Source: an uncultured Myxococcales bacterium (GTDB lineage Bacteria > Myxococcota_A > UBA9042). Taken from it: a stretch of 11,945 nucleotides of DNA. This document shows positions 1 through 7,316 of this stretch, in pieces. Position numbers and translations under genes: made by a program. The stretch lies in contig CAIXAA010000019.1 in the NCBI GenBank assembly GCA_903917305.1, forward strand, positions 1-11,945. The letters are read 5' to 3'. A model generated the notes under the pieces. It was not told the origin of the DNA. It saw only the letters and a list, made by a program, of their open reading frames with translations, and ran no database searches. Position 1 is the first letter of the stretch. Every line of letters begins with the position of its first letter.

Positions 1-1257
1 CTTCTGCAGCAGCTCCTCGATGAGCGGCTTGGCCTCCTCGAACGCGATCGCCAGGCTCTTCTGGAACGCCCGCGCCTGCTGCTTGGTGATCTTCTCCGGC
101 AGGTTGTCCAGGACTTTGGCCGGATCGATGGCCTCGTTGTCGATGCCCTCCGCCAGCGCCAGCAGCGCGTGCGTGGTCGCCGTGTCTTCCAGCACCGCGC
201 GCAGCGTGTCGTCCAAGAGGCGCGTGGGCTTCTTGCGCGCCAGGTCCGCGCGCGCCGCTTCGGCCGGATCCTCGGAGCGCACCCGCTTGCGGTACAGCTT
301 GGTGATGCGCAGCAAGGTCGCCATGACCGGCAGGGTCTCGGGCTCCGCGCCGGCCAGCTTCTTTTGCTTGCCGACCTCGACCACGTCCGCGACGCTGGCG
401 CGGCCGAGCTGCATCTTCTCGAGCGTGTCGCCGATGACCTCCGAGAAGTACGGCTCGCACACCGACTTCTGCAGCTGCGCGCTGATCTGGTCGCGGCGCT
501 GCGTCTCGCTCTTGGCGTTGTGGACGTCGTGCTGGATCTTGACCTGCTCGGTGGCGAAGTGCTCGAGCTCGCTCAGCGCCTCGATGACCTGCTGGCAGAT
601 GGCGATCTCGTCGGCGCCACCCACGCCGTCGTCCATCGACTTGACCAGTTCTTTCAAGGAGAACGGCGGCCGATCCCCGCCGCGCCGGTTCTCGCTGCGG
701 CTGAGGATCTCTTCGCGATCCAGGCCTTCCGCCGCGAGCTGCGCCTGGCTCTGCCGGTCCTGCTCCACCCAGGTGATGATCTGCTTGGCGTTTTCGCGCA
801 GACCGAGCACCGCCTCGAACGTGTGCTTGGTCGACAGCAGCGCGTCGAGCACCTCGTGCTCGCCCATCTCGATGCGCTTGGCGATCTCGATCTCGCCCTG
901 GCGCGTCAGCAGCGCGACCGAGCCCATCTTGCGCAGGTACATGCGCACGGGGTCGTTGGTGCGCAGGTACGTCTCCTCGACGTAGCCGACGGTGTCGTCC
1001 TTGTGCGCGGCCATCGGCACCGGCGGCGGCGCCATCGGGCGCGGCGGCGGCGCGGCGGCGGCATCGCGGGCGGCCTGCTTGTGGTCAAGAACCTCAATGA
1101 AGTTCGCACCAAGCACCGCAAGGATGTCGTCGAGGACGGCCTTGTCGAAGTCGGTCGAGCCGACGACGCGCTGGATGTCGTCCACCGACACGAAGCCTGC
1201 CGCCTTGCCGCGGTCAATGAGGCTGCGCAGATCGTTGTCCTTGATGTGGTCGAGCAT
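1..1257 (-). CDS. rpoD: Primary sigma-70 factor RpoD/SigA, N-terminal part (runs off the left edge)
   Basis: Housekeeping sigma factor that directs RNA polymerase to -10/-35 promoters. The open frame has no stop from 1257 to base 1 (419 residues seen). Residues about 1-58 resemble region 1.1 (LRSLIDRGKAAGFVSVDDI, then a LDDILAVLG helix). Residues 66-85 are an Ala/Pro-rich linker. Residues about 100-132 are a clear region 1.2 (TNDPVRMYLRKMGSV, then LLTRQGEIEIAKRIE). The rest, 133-419, is a charged, mostly helical non-conserved region. Region 2 (NLRLVISIAKKY-type) has not begun by the window edge, so this region is longer than in E. coli; long sigma factors of this kind are known in myxobacteria. 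The start ATG at 1257 was chosen because GAGAGG at 1272-1267 lies 9 nt upstream. An in-frame ATG at 1266 would have that element directly against it. The gene begins 2 nt after the dnaG stop, which suggests translational coupling. Regions 2-4 lie outside the window. Confidence 0.95.
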   Translation of the reverse strand, partial: MLDHIKDNDLRSLIDRGKAAGFVSVDDIQRVVGSTDFDKAVLDDILAVLGANFIEVLDHKQAARDAAAAPPPRPMAPPPVPMAAHKDDTVGYVEETYLRTNDPVRMYLRKMGSVALLTRQGEIEIAKRIEMGEHEVLDALLSTKHTFEAVLGLRENAKQIITWVEQDRQSQAQLAAEGLDREEILSRSENRRGGDRPPFSLKELVKSMDDGVGGADEIAICQQVIEALSELEHFATEQVKIQHDVHNAKSETQRRDQISAQLQKSVCEPYFSEVIGDTLEKMQLGRASVADVVEVGKQKKLAGAEPETLPVMATLLRITKLYRKRVRSEDPAEAARADLARKKPTRLLDDTLRAVLEDTATTHALLALAEGIDNEAIDPAKVLDNLPEKITKQQARAFQKSLAIAFEEAKPLIEELLQK

Positions 1258-1272
1258 CTTCACCATCCTCTC
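1258..1272 (-). promoter_or_regulatory. Ribosome binding site of rpoD, inside the end of dnaG
   Basis: Reading the minus strand, GAGAGG at 1272-1267 overlaps the last codons of dnaG and stands 9 nt before the ATG at 1257. It decides between two in-frame ATG codons (1266 and 1257) in favour of 1257. Because ribosomes terminating dnaG at 1260 pass over this site, coupled re-initiation on rpoD is plausible; that last point is inference. Confidence 0.6.
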
Positions 1273-3164
1273 GGCCCGGTAGCGGACGCGGCAGCACCCT
1301 GCTGCTTCCCTGACCGGCTCAGTGCATAAAGGTTCTGTTCGAGCTGGAACTTCTGTTGGGCAAGGGCAATCTGCTGCCCTGCCGGAACGCCCGGGCGACC
1401 CATGGCCGCCTTGAGCTGCTCGATCTGGTCTTTCAAGTCGCGCTCCTGCAGCCGCGCCAACACTTGATCCAACCATTCGTGGGCGCGGTCGGCAGCCACC
1501 ACCGGCGCGGCGATCAGCCAGGCCATCACGGCGCGGCGCGCGACACCATCGGGCAGGTCCTGGGCCCACTGCAGCACGGCCCGCGGGTCCAACTCCGCGT
1601 TTCGACTGCGTCCACACAGGTCGCGAAGGGCCAGCCGCATTCCCGAGTGGCGCACCAGCTCGATGCCGCCAAGCCTCTCGGCCTCGGCCAGAAGCGAGGG
1701 ATACCAGACGAGAACTTTTGCCAGATCCGCGTCCACCGGGTCCAGGGCCGGCTCGTAGCGCGTCGGATCCGGCGGGGCGTCGTGCGCCTCGCTCGGCGCG
1801 CGCGGCACGATGTGCTTCAAGTAGCCGCGCAACGTCTCGCGGTTCTCCACGGTGCCGCGCCCGACGACGCGCGCCGCCAGGTAGTCGCGCGCCATGTCGC
1901 GGGCGATCGGATCGGCGATCGAGCTGAGCAGGGGCCCCACCTTTTGCAGGACCTGGGCGTTGCCGCCCAGCGAACCATCGCTCTCCGCCAGCAGCGCGTC
2001 GATGTAGCCCGTCACGAATTGCGGCGCATTGTCAAGCAGTTCCTGGAACGCCTTGGCGCCGCGCTGGCGCACGAAGCTGTCCGGGTCCTCGCCATCGGGC
2101 AGCACGACGAACACGCCGTCCAGGCCCTGATCGACGCACACCGGCACGGCCTTCATCGCCGCCTTGCGCCCCGCCGCGTCGCCGTCGAACACCAGCGCCA
2201 CCTTGTCGGCAAAACGCTTGATCTCGCGAGCTTGCATCTCGGTCAGCGCGGTACCCATCGGGCAGACGGCGCTGGCAAAGCCGGCCTGATGCAACGTAAT
2301 GACGTCGATGTTGCCTTCGCAGACGATGGCCAGCTTGGAGCGGCGGATGGCTTCGCGCGCCTGGTACAGGCCAAAGACGCAGCTGCCCTTCTTGTAGAAG
2401 TGCTTGAAACGACTGTCTTCACCCTCGCCGTCGAGCGTGGTCTCCGGCGAGTTCATGTACTTGGCGACTTCCTTGTCCGCGCCCAAGGCCCGCCCGCCGA
2501 AGCCGACGATGTCGCCCGCCGCGGTAAAGATGGGGAACATCAGGCGGTTGCGGAAGCGGTCGTAAAGACCGCCGCTCTGGCGCTGCACGCCCAAGCCCAT
2601 GGCAAGCAGGTCGCGATCGCCGTAGCCGCGACGGCGCAGGGCGTCGCAGAGGTCGGTCCAGTCCGTGCCGGCTGCGCCGAGGCCGAAGCGCTCGATGATG
2701 TCGGGCTGCAGGCCGCGACCCTCGGCGTAACGGCGCGCCTCTTCGCCGCCACGTTGTGCAAAACGCTCGCGAAAGAAGGCCTGGGCCGCCTTGTTGAGCT
2801 CGAGCATGCGGCCGCGCTCGGAGCGCTCCGCCAGGGCGCGCTGCACGTCTTCGGGCTTGACGTCCTCGCGCTGCAGGACGATGCCGAGGCGATCCGCAAG
2901 GTATTCAACCGCTTCAGCAAATCCCAGGCCGCGTGTCTCGCGCACGAAGCGGATCACGTCGCCGCCCGCACCGCAGCCGAAGCAGTGGTAGACCTTGAGG
3001 CCGGGGTTGACAGTGAAGGACGGCGACTTCTCGTTGTGGAAAGGGCACAACCCCTTGACAGTACTGCCAACACGGCGCAAGTCGACGACTTCGCCAACAA
3101 TGGCGATCATATCCGTTTGCTCGACAACGTCGCGCACGGTGCGTTCGGGAATGCGTCCTGGCAT
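1260..3164 (-). CDS. dnaG: DNA primase DnaG
   Basis: Makes the RNA primers for lagging-strand synthesis and works with the replicative helicase DnaB. The 634-residue length is normal for the family (E. coli 581). The start MPGRIPERTV matches the canonical DnaG beginning (MAGRIP in E. coli). The CHC2 zinc-binding domain has C40-P-F-H43 and C61-F-G-C64, at the same residue numbers as E. coli. The RNA polymerase core holds YDRFRNRLMFPIF (201-213), GFGGRALG and YMNSPET (236-242). The TOPRIM metal-binding residues are E283 (in EGNIDVI) and D327/D329 (in VFDGDAAGR). LPDGEDPDSFV (355-365) is also typical. The C-terminal part, after about residue 460, is the poorly conserved helicase-binding domain. 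An insertion of about 12 residues lies after NSPET. The Shine-Dalgarno-like AGGA lies only 2 nt from the ATG, so initiation may be modest. It is the first gene of a dnaG-rpoD operon. Confidence 0.98.
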   Translation of the reverse strand: MPGRIPERTVRDVVEQTDMIAIVGEVVDLRRVGSTVKGLCPFHNEKSPSFTVNPGLKVYHCFGCGAGGDVIRFVRETRGLGFAEAVEYLADRLGIVLQREDVKPEDVQRALAERSERGRMLELNKAAQAFFRERFAQRGGEEARRYAEGRGLQPDIIERFGLGAAGTDWTDLCDALRRRGYGDRDLLAMGLGVQRQSGGLYDRFRNRLMFPIFTAAGDIVGFGGRALGADKEVAKYMNSPETTLDGEGEDSRFKHFYKKGSCVFGLYQAREAIRRSKLAIVCEGNIDVITLHQAGFASAVCPMGTALTEMQAREIKRFADKVALVFDGDAAGRKAAMKAVPVCVDQGLDGVFVVLPDGEDPDSFVRQRGAKAFQELLDNAPQFVTGYIDALLAESDGSLGGNAQVLQKVGPLLSSIADPIARDMARDYLAARVVGRGTVENRETLRGYLKHIVPRAPSEAHDAPPDPTRYEPALDPVDADLAKVLVWYPSLLAEAERLGGIELVRHSGMRLALRDLCGRSRNAELDPRAVLQWAQDLPDGVARRAVMAWLIAAPVVAADRAHEWLDQVLARLQERDLKDQIEQLKAAMGRPGVPAGQQIALAQQKFQLEQNLYALSRSGKQQGAAASATGPRGW

Positions 3165-3234
3165 GTTCCTAATCGTGCGACCGCGCGCTCTGACCCGGCA
3201 CTCGCCCCAGCGAGACCCGTGCAGGGGACCCGGT

Positions 3235-3264
3235 AGTATAAGGTTGCGGGGGAGGGTGCGTCAA
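3235..3264 (-). promoter_or_regulatory. Sigma-70-type promoter of the dnaG-rpoD operon
   Basis: On the minus strand, -35 TTGACG at 3264-3259 (5 of 6 to consensus), an 18-nt spacer, then -10 TATACT at 3240-3235 (5 of 6). It is the only AT-rich island in this stretch. Transcription would begin near 3228, giving a leader of about 64 nt to the dnaG ATG. The leader holds a small hairpin, CTCGC-TGGG-GCGAG, at 3214-3201. Since rpoD is in this operon, the sigma factor would drive its own synthesis. Confidence 0.75.
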
Positions 3265-3333
3265 GGCGACGCCCCCGCGGCGATCCGGCTTGCGCCGCTG
3301 ATTCCGCCTTCGCGATCGGGTGTTCGACGCAAG

Positions 3334-3362
3334 CTGGCAACTGCCGTCCATCGTGCTAGACT
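3334..3362 (+). promoter_or_regulatory. Candidate promoter of the glycosyltransferase gene
   Basis: CTGGCA at 3334-3339 (4 of 6 to the -35 consensus), a 17-nt spacer, and TAGACT at 3357-3362 (4 of 6 to the -10 consensus), preceded by an extended -10 TG at 3354-3355. Start of transcription would be near 3369, about 50 nt before the ATG. The match is modest and rests only on sequence inspection. Confidence 0.4.
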
Positions 3363-3420
3363 TTCGCCCCCTTCGCGCCCTGGCCCTTTTGCGCGCCGCA
3401 CCTGCGCGACCAGCGAGTCG

Positions 3421-6400
3421 ATGATGATGCAGCCCCTCGCCCAAGCCTTGAACCGCTGGCAACTTCTGTTGACGCCGCTGCTGCTTGCCGCCGCCTTCCT
3501 GCCGGGGCTCGGGCGCGCCGGGCTGCTCGATCCGTGGGAGATGGACCGCGCCGCCGTCGCGCGCACGATGGCCGCGAGCCCGCGCGTCGTCGTCGTCGAA
3601 GGCGAAGATGGGGCGCTGCTCAAGGCCTTGGAGCACGACGCCCCGGGACGCTTCGGCCTGGTGCGCGCCGCCGAGAAGGCCGACGTGCCGGCGGCGACCG
3701 CGCTGCAACAGGCCGTGGCGCAACTGAATCGGCGTCTGGCGCACACCGTCGTCGTCGACGCCGATGCCGTGCTGGCCAAGGGCGATCGCGGCGGCATCGA
3801 CAAGCTGGCGGCGCCGCTCGACCAGATCGAGAGCCAGAACCTGGGCACGGCGGTGCTGCTGGTGACCGCGAACGATGCCGGGCAGTTGCGGCACGATCTG
3901 GCGGCGGCGCGCGGGCGCCTCGTACAGAAGTCCCTGGTTGGCGGCGCTTTTGCCGGCATGTTCGGCGACGAGACGGCCGGGCCGGCGCTCGCCCCGCTGC
4001 TGGCGGGACCGGAGTGGGTGACGACGCGCGCCGCGATCGCGGCAACCCTGCAGCAGCACTGCCCTTCGCCGTGGAGCATGCCGCTGCACAAGAAGGACAC
4101 CCAGTCGGTCGCCACGCCCTGGCTCGACGCTGCGCTGACCGCTGCGAGCCTGCACACCTTCGGCCCGACCGAGTTCGCCGCCCGGCTGCCTGGCGCGTTG
4201 ATTGCGATTCTGACAGGCCTTTTGCTGGTGCTGGCCACGGCGCGCCTCTGGTCGCCGGCGCAGGGCTGGCTGGCCCTGCTCGTCTACGCCACGCTGCCGA
4301 TGACCTGGGGCCTGGCGCGCACGGTCACCTTCGAAGCCACGGCGCCGCTGGGCATCGCGCTGCTGACGCTGGGCCTCGCGCTCGGCGTCGCCAACCGCAT
4401 GAAATCGTGGTGGCTCTGGTTCGGCATGGGCCTCGGCGTCCTCCTGTTCGGGCGCGGCCTCGCCGGCCTGACGATGGCCGCCGGCATCGCCGCCGCCTAC
4501 GTCCTGGCCACCGGCGATCTGCGCAAGCGCGCGATCCTGCCCGCGATCTTCGCGGTGCTCTGCCTCGGCGCGGCCACCTTCGTCGTCCTGCGCAACGACA
4601 CCAGCCCCTTGCTGCGCAGCATGCGCTTCACGCAATGGCCCTTCGGCGGCGGCCCGGACAACGTCCACCGCGACTTCTCCTGGTTCATCGGCCAGGCGGG
4701 CTTTGGCCTCTATCCTTGGGGCGCGCCCTTCGTCCTCGGCCTCGCGCGCCTGTTCGGCGCCCCAGGCCAGGCCGAGGAGGCCGAGGGCCGCCGCCCGCAG
4801 ATCGCCCTCTTGCTCGGCGCTGCCGTGCCGCTGGTCGTCGTCGCGGTCTTGATCCGCCAATTCAACCACTTCGTCGTGCCGTTCGCGCCCATCGTCGCCG
4901 TCGTCACCGCCGTCCTGCTCGCCGACGTGCGCCTGGGCAAGCTGGAAGGCCGCCTCGTCGCGTTCTTCGTACTGCTCGCGACGCTGATGCTGCACCGCGA
5001 GATCGGCAAGGGCGCCGATGCCTTGACGCGCTTTGTCGCGTTCGATCCGCCGCTCGCGCCGGAGACCGGCACCTATCCGTGGCCCGGCGAGCTCATCATG
5101 CCCAAGGCCTTGGCTGCGCTCGCACTTTTGTGCGTCGCTGGCTTCGCGCTCGGCATCGCCCGGCCGCTCGCCACGATCCGCGAACAGGTCCTGCGCCTGC
5201 GCGGCAGCCGCGCCGCCGCCTGGGCCCTGGGCATCACCGGGATCTTCTGGGCCCTGGACGCGCTCATCTCGCTCGGCACGAAGCTCGACGTCCTCTTGAA
5301 GACCAACTCGATGGTCACCGGCTACGCCTACGATCGCATGTGGGTCACCTACCAGGGCACGCGGCCCGAAGTCCTCGCCGGCGCAGTCACTTTTGCCCTC
5401 CTGCTGACCGCCGCGGCCGTCGCGACCCTCCTCGATCGCGAGGCCATCGAACGCCACGCCCTGCTGCGCGTTCCCTTGAAGATCTCCAGCCTTTTGCGCC
5501 CGGCCGTCGTCGGCTTGTCCCTGTGCGGCGCGGCGGCGCTCGGCGTGCTGCTCAGCGGCCTGGCCATCCACGACCACGTCCAGCACCACGGCTGGGCCAG
5601 CGCCGCCGCAGCTGGCGTGCGCTCCGCCGCCTTCCTGGCGCCCTTGAAGCTGGCGATCTACGCCGCCATCGGCACCTGGCTCGTGCGCCGCGCCGCACCC
5701 GGCAGCCTGTTCGACCCGGCGCGCGAAGGCTCGCTCTGGTCGCCGCTCTGGCGCAGCCTGCGCGACTCCGGCGGCTTCCTCGTCGCGCTGCTCAGCCTCC
5801 TGGCGCTGGCCGGGCTCGGCATCGGCGCCAGCCAGGCCGCCGGCACGTGGACCTACGCCTTTCTCGCGTCCTGCTGGGCCCTTGGCTTGCTCGTCGCCCA
5901 CGTCGTCATCGGCCGCGCCGGCAGCGACGCCTCCAAGTACGGCTGGCCCCTGCTCGCATCCGGCACGGTCATCGCCTCCTCGATCTTCTGGCTCCTCGCC
6001 GCCCGCTACCTCGGCGAAATCCCGGCGCGCGGCGAGGCGATCCGCTACCTCGTCCACGTCCTCGTGACCGCCCCGGACAGCGGCGGCCTGCTGTGGATCG
6101 CACTGTTCTTCGCCGTCAACCGCCTCGCGGCCGGCCGCGCCACGCTGGAGCGCATCCTCAGCTTCGGCCTGGGGCTCCTCGGCAAGCTGGAGCAACCGCG
6201 CCCGGCGATTGCGCTTTTCGCCATCGCCGGCGTGCTGTTCTCGGCCGGGTTCGCGTTCTCGCTGCTGCCCGGCCTGTCGGTGCACTACTCGCAAAAGCAC
6301 CTGCTGGTGCGCATCGCCGAAGTGGGAGGCAGCGGCCGCGATGCCGGCGGCGCCCCGCGCACGTTCTCGCACGGCTCGACCAAGTCCGGCAGCGACAACA

Positions 6401-7194
6401 ACTTCTACACGCAGTCGATGCCGACCATCGAGGACCGCCCGACGGCGCTCGCCCTGCTCGCCGACCAGGAGACGCAGGCGCGCATCACGGACAACACCGA
6501 AGGCGGCACGACGCGCACCGTGAACCTGACCGGGCATCCGCAGCGCTTCCTCGTCGTGCCCAAGGACGCGTTTTCAGAGCTGAACCATGAGTTCCGCCTC
6601 GCGCATGATGGCCAGCACATCGCGGTGCTGGATGCGCGCTCCTCGCGGCTCGTGCTCGCGGCGTCCAAGCTGCTGCCGGGTCAGGAGGACGAGAACTGGC
6701 TGCGCAAGTCCGTGTTGACCCAGGCGCAGTTCGATGCGCTCAAGGGCGTCAACAAGATGACGGCGAACTTCGACAACTCCTTGCAGCTCATCGGCTTCAA
6801 GCTGGCCGAGAACGCGGTGGCGCGCTCGCAGAAATACAAGCTGACGCTGTACTGGAAGGTGCTCAAGGCGACCACGACGTCCTGGAAGCTGTTCATGCAC
6901 CCGCACCCGCTGCACCTGGACCGCTGGCCGCTGAGCCCGCCGGACCCGAGCGAGGATGAAAACAAGCCTTGCATCGGGTGCTTCCAGACCAACCACTGGC
7001 TGACGGGCGACATCATCGCCGACAGCTTCGAGCAGGAAGTGCCGCTGGGCACGCAGTCCGGGCCGAACGAGATCATCCTCGGCTGGTACAACCCATCGAA
7101 TGATCAGCGCATGCCGCTGCTGTCGGCCTCCGGCGAGGGCGTCATCAAGCAGGGCGACAACCGCGTGACGATCGGCAACCTGCAGGTGCGCTAG
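3421..7194 (+). CDS. Very large GT-C/GT39-like membrane glycosyltransferase with inserted and C-terminal extra domains
   Basis: Polytopic inner-membrane protein, 1257 residues from the ATG at 3421 (ATGs at 3424 and 3427 are alternatives; no good Shine-Dalgarno). TM1 is about 13-30, followed by LLDPWEMDRAAVARTM (35-50), which resembles the acidic motif after TM1 of ArnT/PMT-type GT39 enzymes. These transfer sugars from polyprenyl-phosphate donors on the outer face of the membrane. GT39 normally continues with a short loop; here about 165 residues (52-215) of soluble alpha/beta-looking sequence intervene. Then comes the family-like segment PWLDAALTAASLHTFGPTEF plus AARLPGAL (233-260). Helices follow to about 525, including FNHFVVPFAPIVAVV. 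A second block of roughly eight helices spans about 560-950. The last 300 residues look extracytoplasmic and beta-rich, with WKLFMHPHP, W..GDIIADSF, GWYNPSNDQRMPLL and a CIGC pair (1184-1187). That tail resembles C-terminal beta-sandwich domains seen on other large glycosyltransferases. Acceptor and donor cannot be told. It has its own terminator, so it is probably monocistronic. The family call is fairly safe; the substrate is unknown. Confidence 0.8.
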   Translation: MMMQPLAQALNRWQLLLTPLLLAAAFLPGLGRAGLLDPWEMDRAAVARTMAASPRVVVVEGEDGALLKALEHDAPGRFGLVRAAEKADVPAATALQQAVAQLNRRLAHTVVVDADAVLAKGDRGGIDKLAAPLDQIESQNLGTAVLLVTANDAGQLRHDLAAARGRLVQKSLVGGAFAGMFGDETAGPALAPLLAGPEWVTTRAAIAATLQQHCPSPWSMPLHKKDTQSVATPWLDAALTAASLHTFGPTEFAARLPGALIAILTGLLLVLATARLWSPAQGWLALLVYATLPMTWGLARTVTFEATAPLGIALLTLGLALGVANRMKSWWLWFGMGLGVLLFGRGLAGLTMAAGIAAAYVLATGDLRKRAILPAIFAVLCLGAATFVVLRNDTSPLLRSMRFTQWPFGGGPDNVHRDFSWFIGQAGFGLYPWGAPFVLGLARLFGAPGQAEEAEGRRPQIALLLGAAVPLVVVAVLIRQFNHFVVPFAPIVAVVTAVLLADVRLGKLEGRLVAFFVLLATLMLHREIGKGADALTRFVAFDPPLAPETGTYPWPGELIMPKALAALALLCVAGFALGIARPLATIREQVLRLRGSRAAAWALGITGIFWALDALISLGTKLDVLLKTNSMVTGYAYDRMWVTYQGTRPEVLAGAVTFALLLTAAAVATLLDREAIERHALLRVPLKISSLLRPAVVGLSLCGAAALGVLLSGLAIHDHVQHHGWASAAAAGVRSAAFLAPLKLAIYAAIGTWLVRRAAPGSLFDPAREGSLWSPLWRSLRDSGGFLVALLSLLALAGLGIGASQAAGTWTYAFLASCWALGLLVAHVVIGRAGSDASKYGWPLLASGTVIASSIFWLLAARYLGEIPARGEAIRYLVHVLVTAPDSGGLLWIALFFAVNRLAAGRATLERILSFGLGLLGKLEQPRPAIALFAIAGVLFSAGFAFSLLPGLSVHYSQKHLLVRIAEVGGSGRDAGGAPRTFSHGSTKSGSDNNFYTQSMPTIEDRPTALALLADQETQARITDNTEGGTTRTVNLTGHPQRFLVVPKDAFSELNHEFRLAHDGQHIAVLDARSSRLVLAASKLLPGQEDENWLRKSVLTQAQFDALKGVNKMTANFDNSLQLIGFKLAENAVARSQKYKLTLYWKVLKATTTSWKLFMHPHPLHLDRWPLSPPDPSEDENKPCIGCFQTNHWLTGDIIADSFEQEVPLGTQSGPNEIILGWYNPSNDQRMPLLSASGEGVIKQGDNRVTIGNLQVR

Positions 7195-7198
7195 GGGA

Positions 7199-7232
7199 CC
7201 CGTCAGAGACTCGTTTCTGATGGGGCCGTTTT
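7199..7232 (+). terminator. Rho-independent terminator candidate after the glycosyltransferase gene
   Basis: An 11-bp stem (7199-7209 with 7214-7224, including two G-U pairs) closes a CTCG tetraloop at 7210-7213. TTTT follows at 7229-7232, 4 nt after the stem. It begins 5 nt after the stop codon. The T-tract is short and slightly displaced, so termination may be incomplete. Confidence 0.6.
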
Positions 7233-7316
7233 CCTGTTGTTGGGTCGCCGAGCGCGCCGCTGCGGACGCGCCGGCTCCGCCGAAGTGGACTCCACGATTC
7301 CTGATGGGTGCTCTAG

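Larger units (their letters stand above)
3165..3420. other. Divergent intergenic region between dnaG and the glycosyltransferase gene
   Basis: 256 bp separate the divergent start codons. It holds the strong minus-strand promoter near 3235-3264, a weaker plus-strand candidate near 3334-3362, and one copy of the heptamer CTTTTGC at 3386-3392. An open frame on the plus strand continues upstream of 3421 into the dnaG antisense strand. That upstream part has no recognisable protein features, so I treat this stretch as non-coding. Confidence 0.7.

Noticed and set aside
1021..1065. GC-only simple repeat as a mobile or regulatory element
   Set aside because: It encodes the Ala/Pro-rich linker of RpoD in frame, so it is coding low complexity.
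1356..3236. Long plus-strand open frame opposite dnaG (626 codons)
   Set aside because: dnaG on the minus strand has all zinc and TOPRIM residues; the plus-strand frame is compositionally an antisense artefact.
2995..3420. Upstream extension of the glycosyltransferase frame
   Set aside because: It would overlap the start of dnaG and both promoters, and the extra 142 residues are Arg/Pro/Ser-rich without features. Starting at 3421 places TM1 right after the N-terminus, as in GT39 enzymes.
3169..6537. Very long open frame on the minus strand opposite the glycosyltransferase gene (1122 codons)
   Set aside because: Composition is dominated by E, R, A, Q and D with no domain motifs, as expected from the antisense of a high-GC membrane-protein gene. 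The plus-strand frame has clear membrane helices and family motifs.
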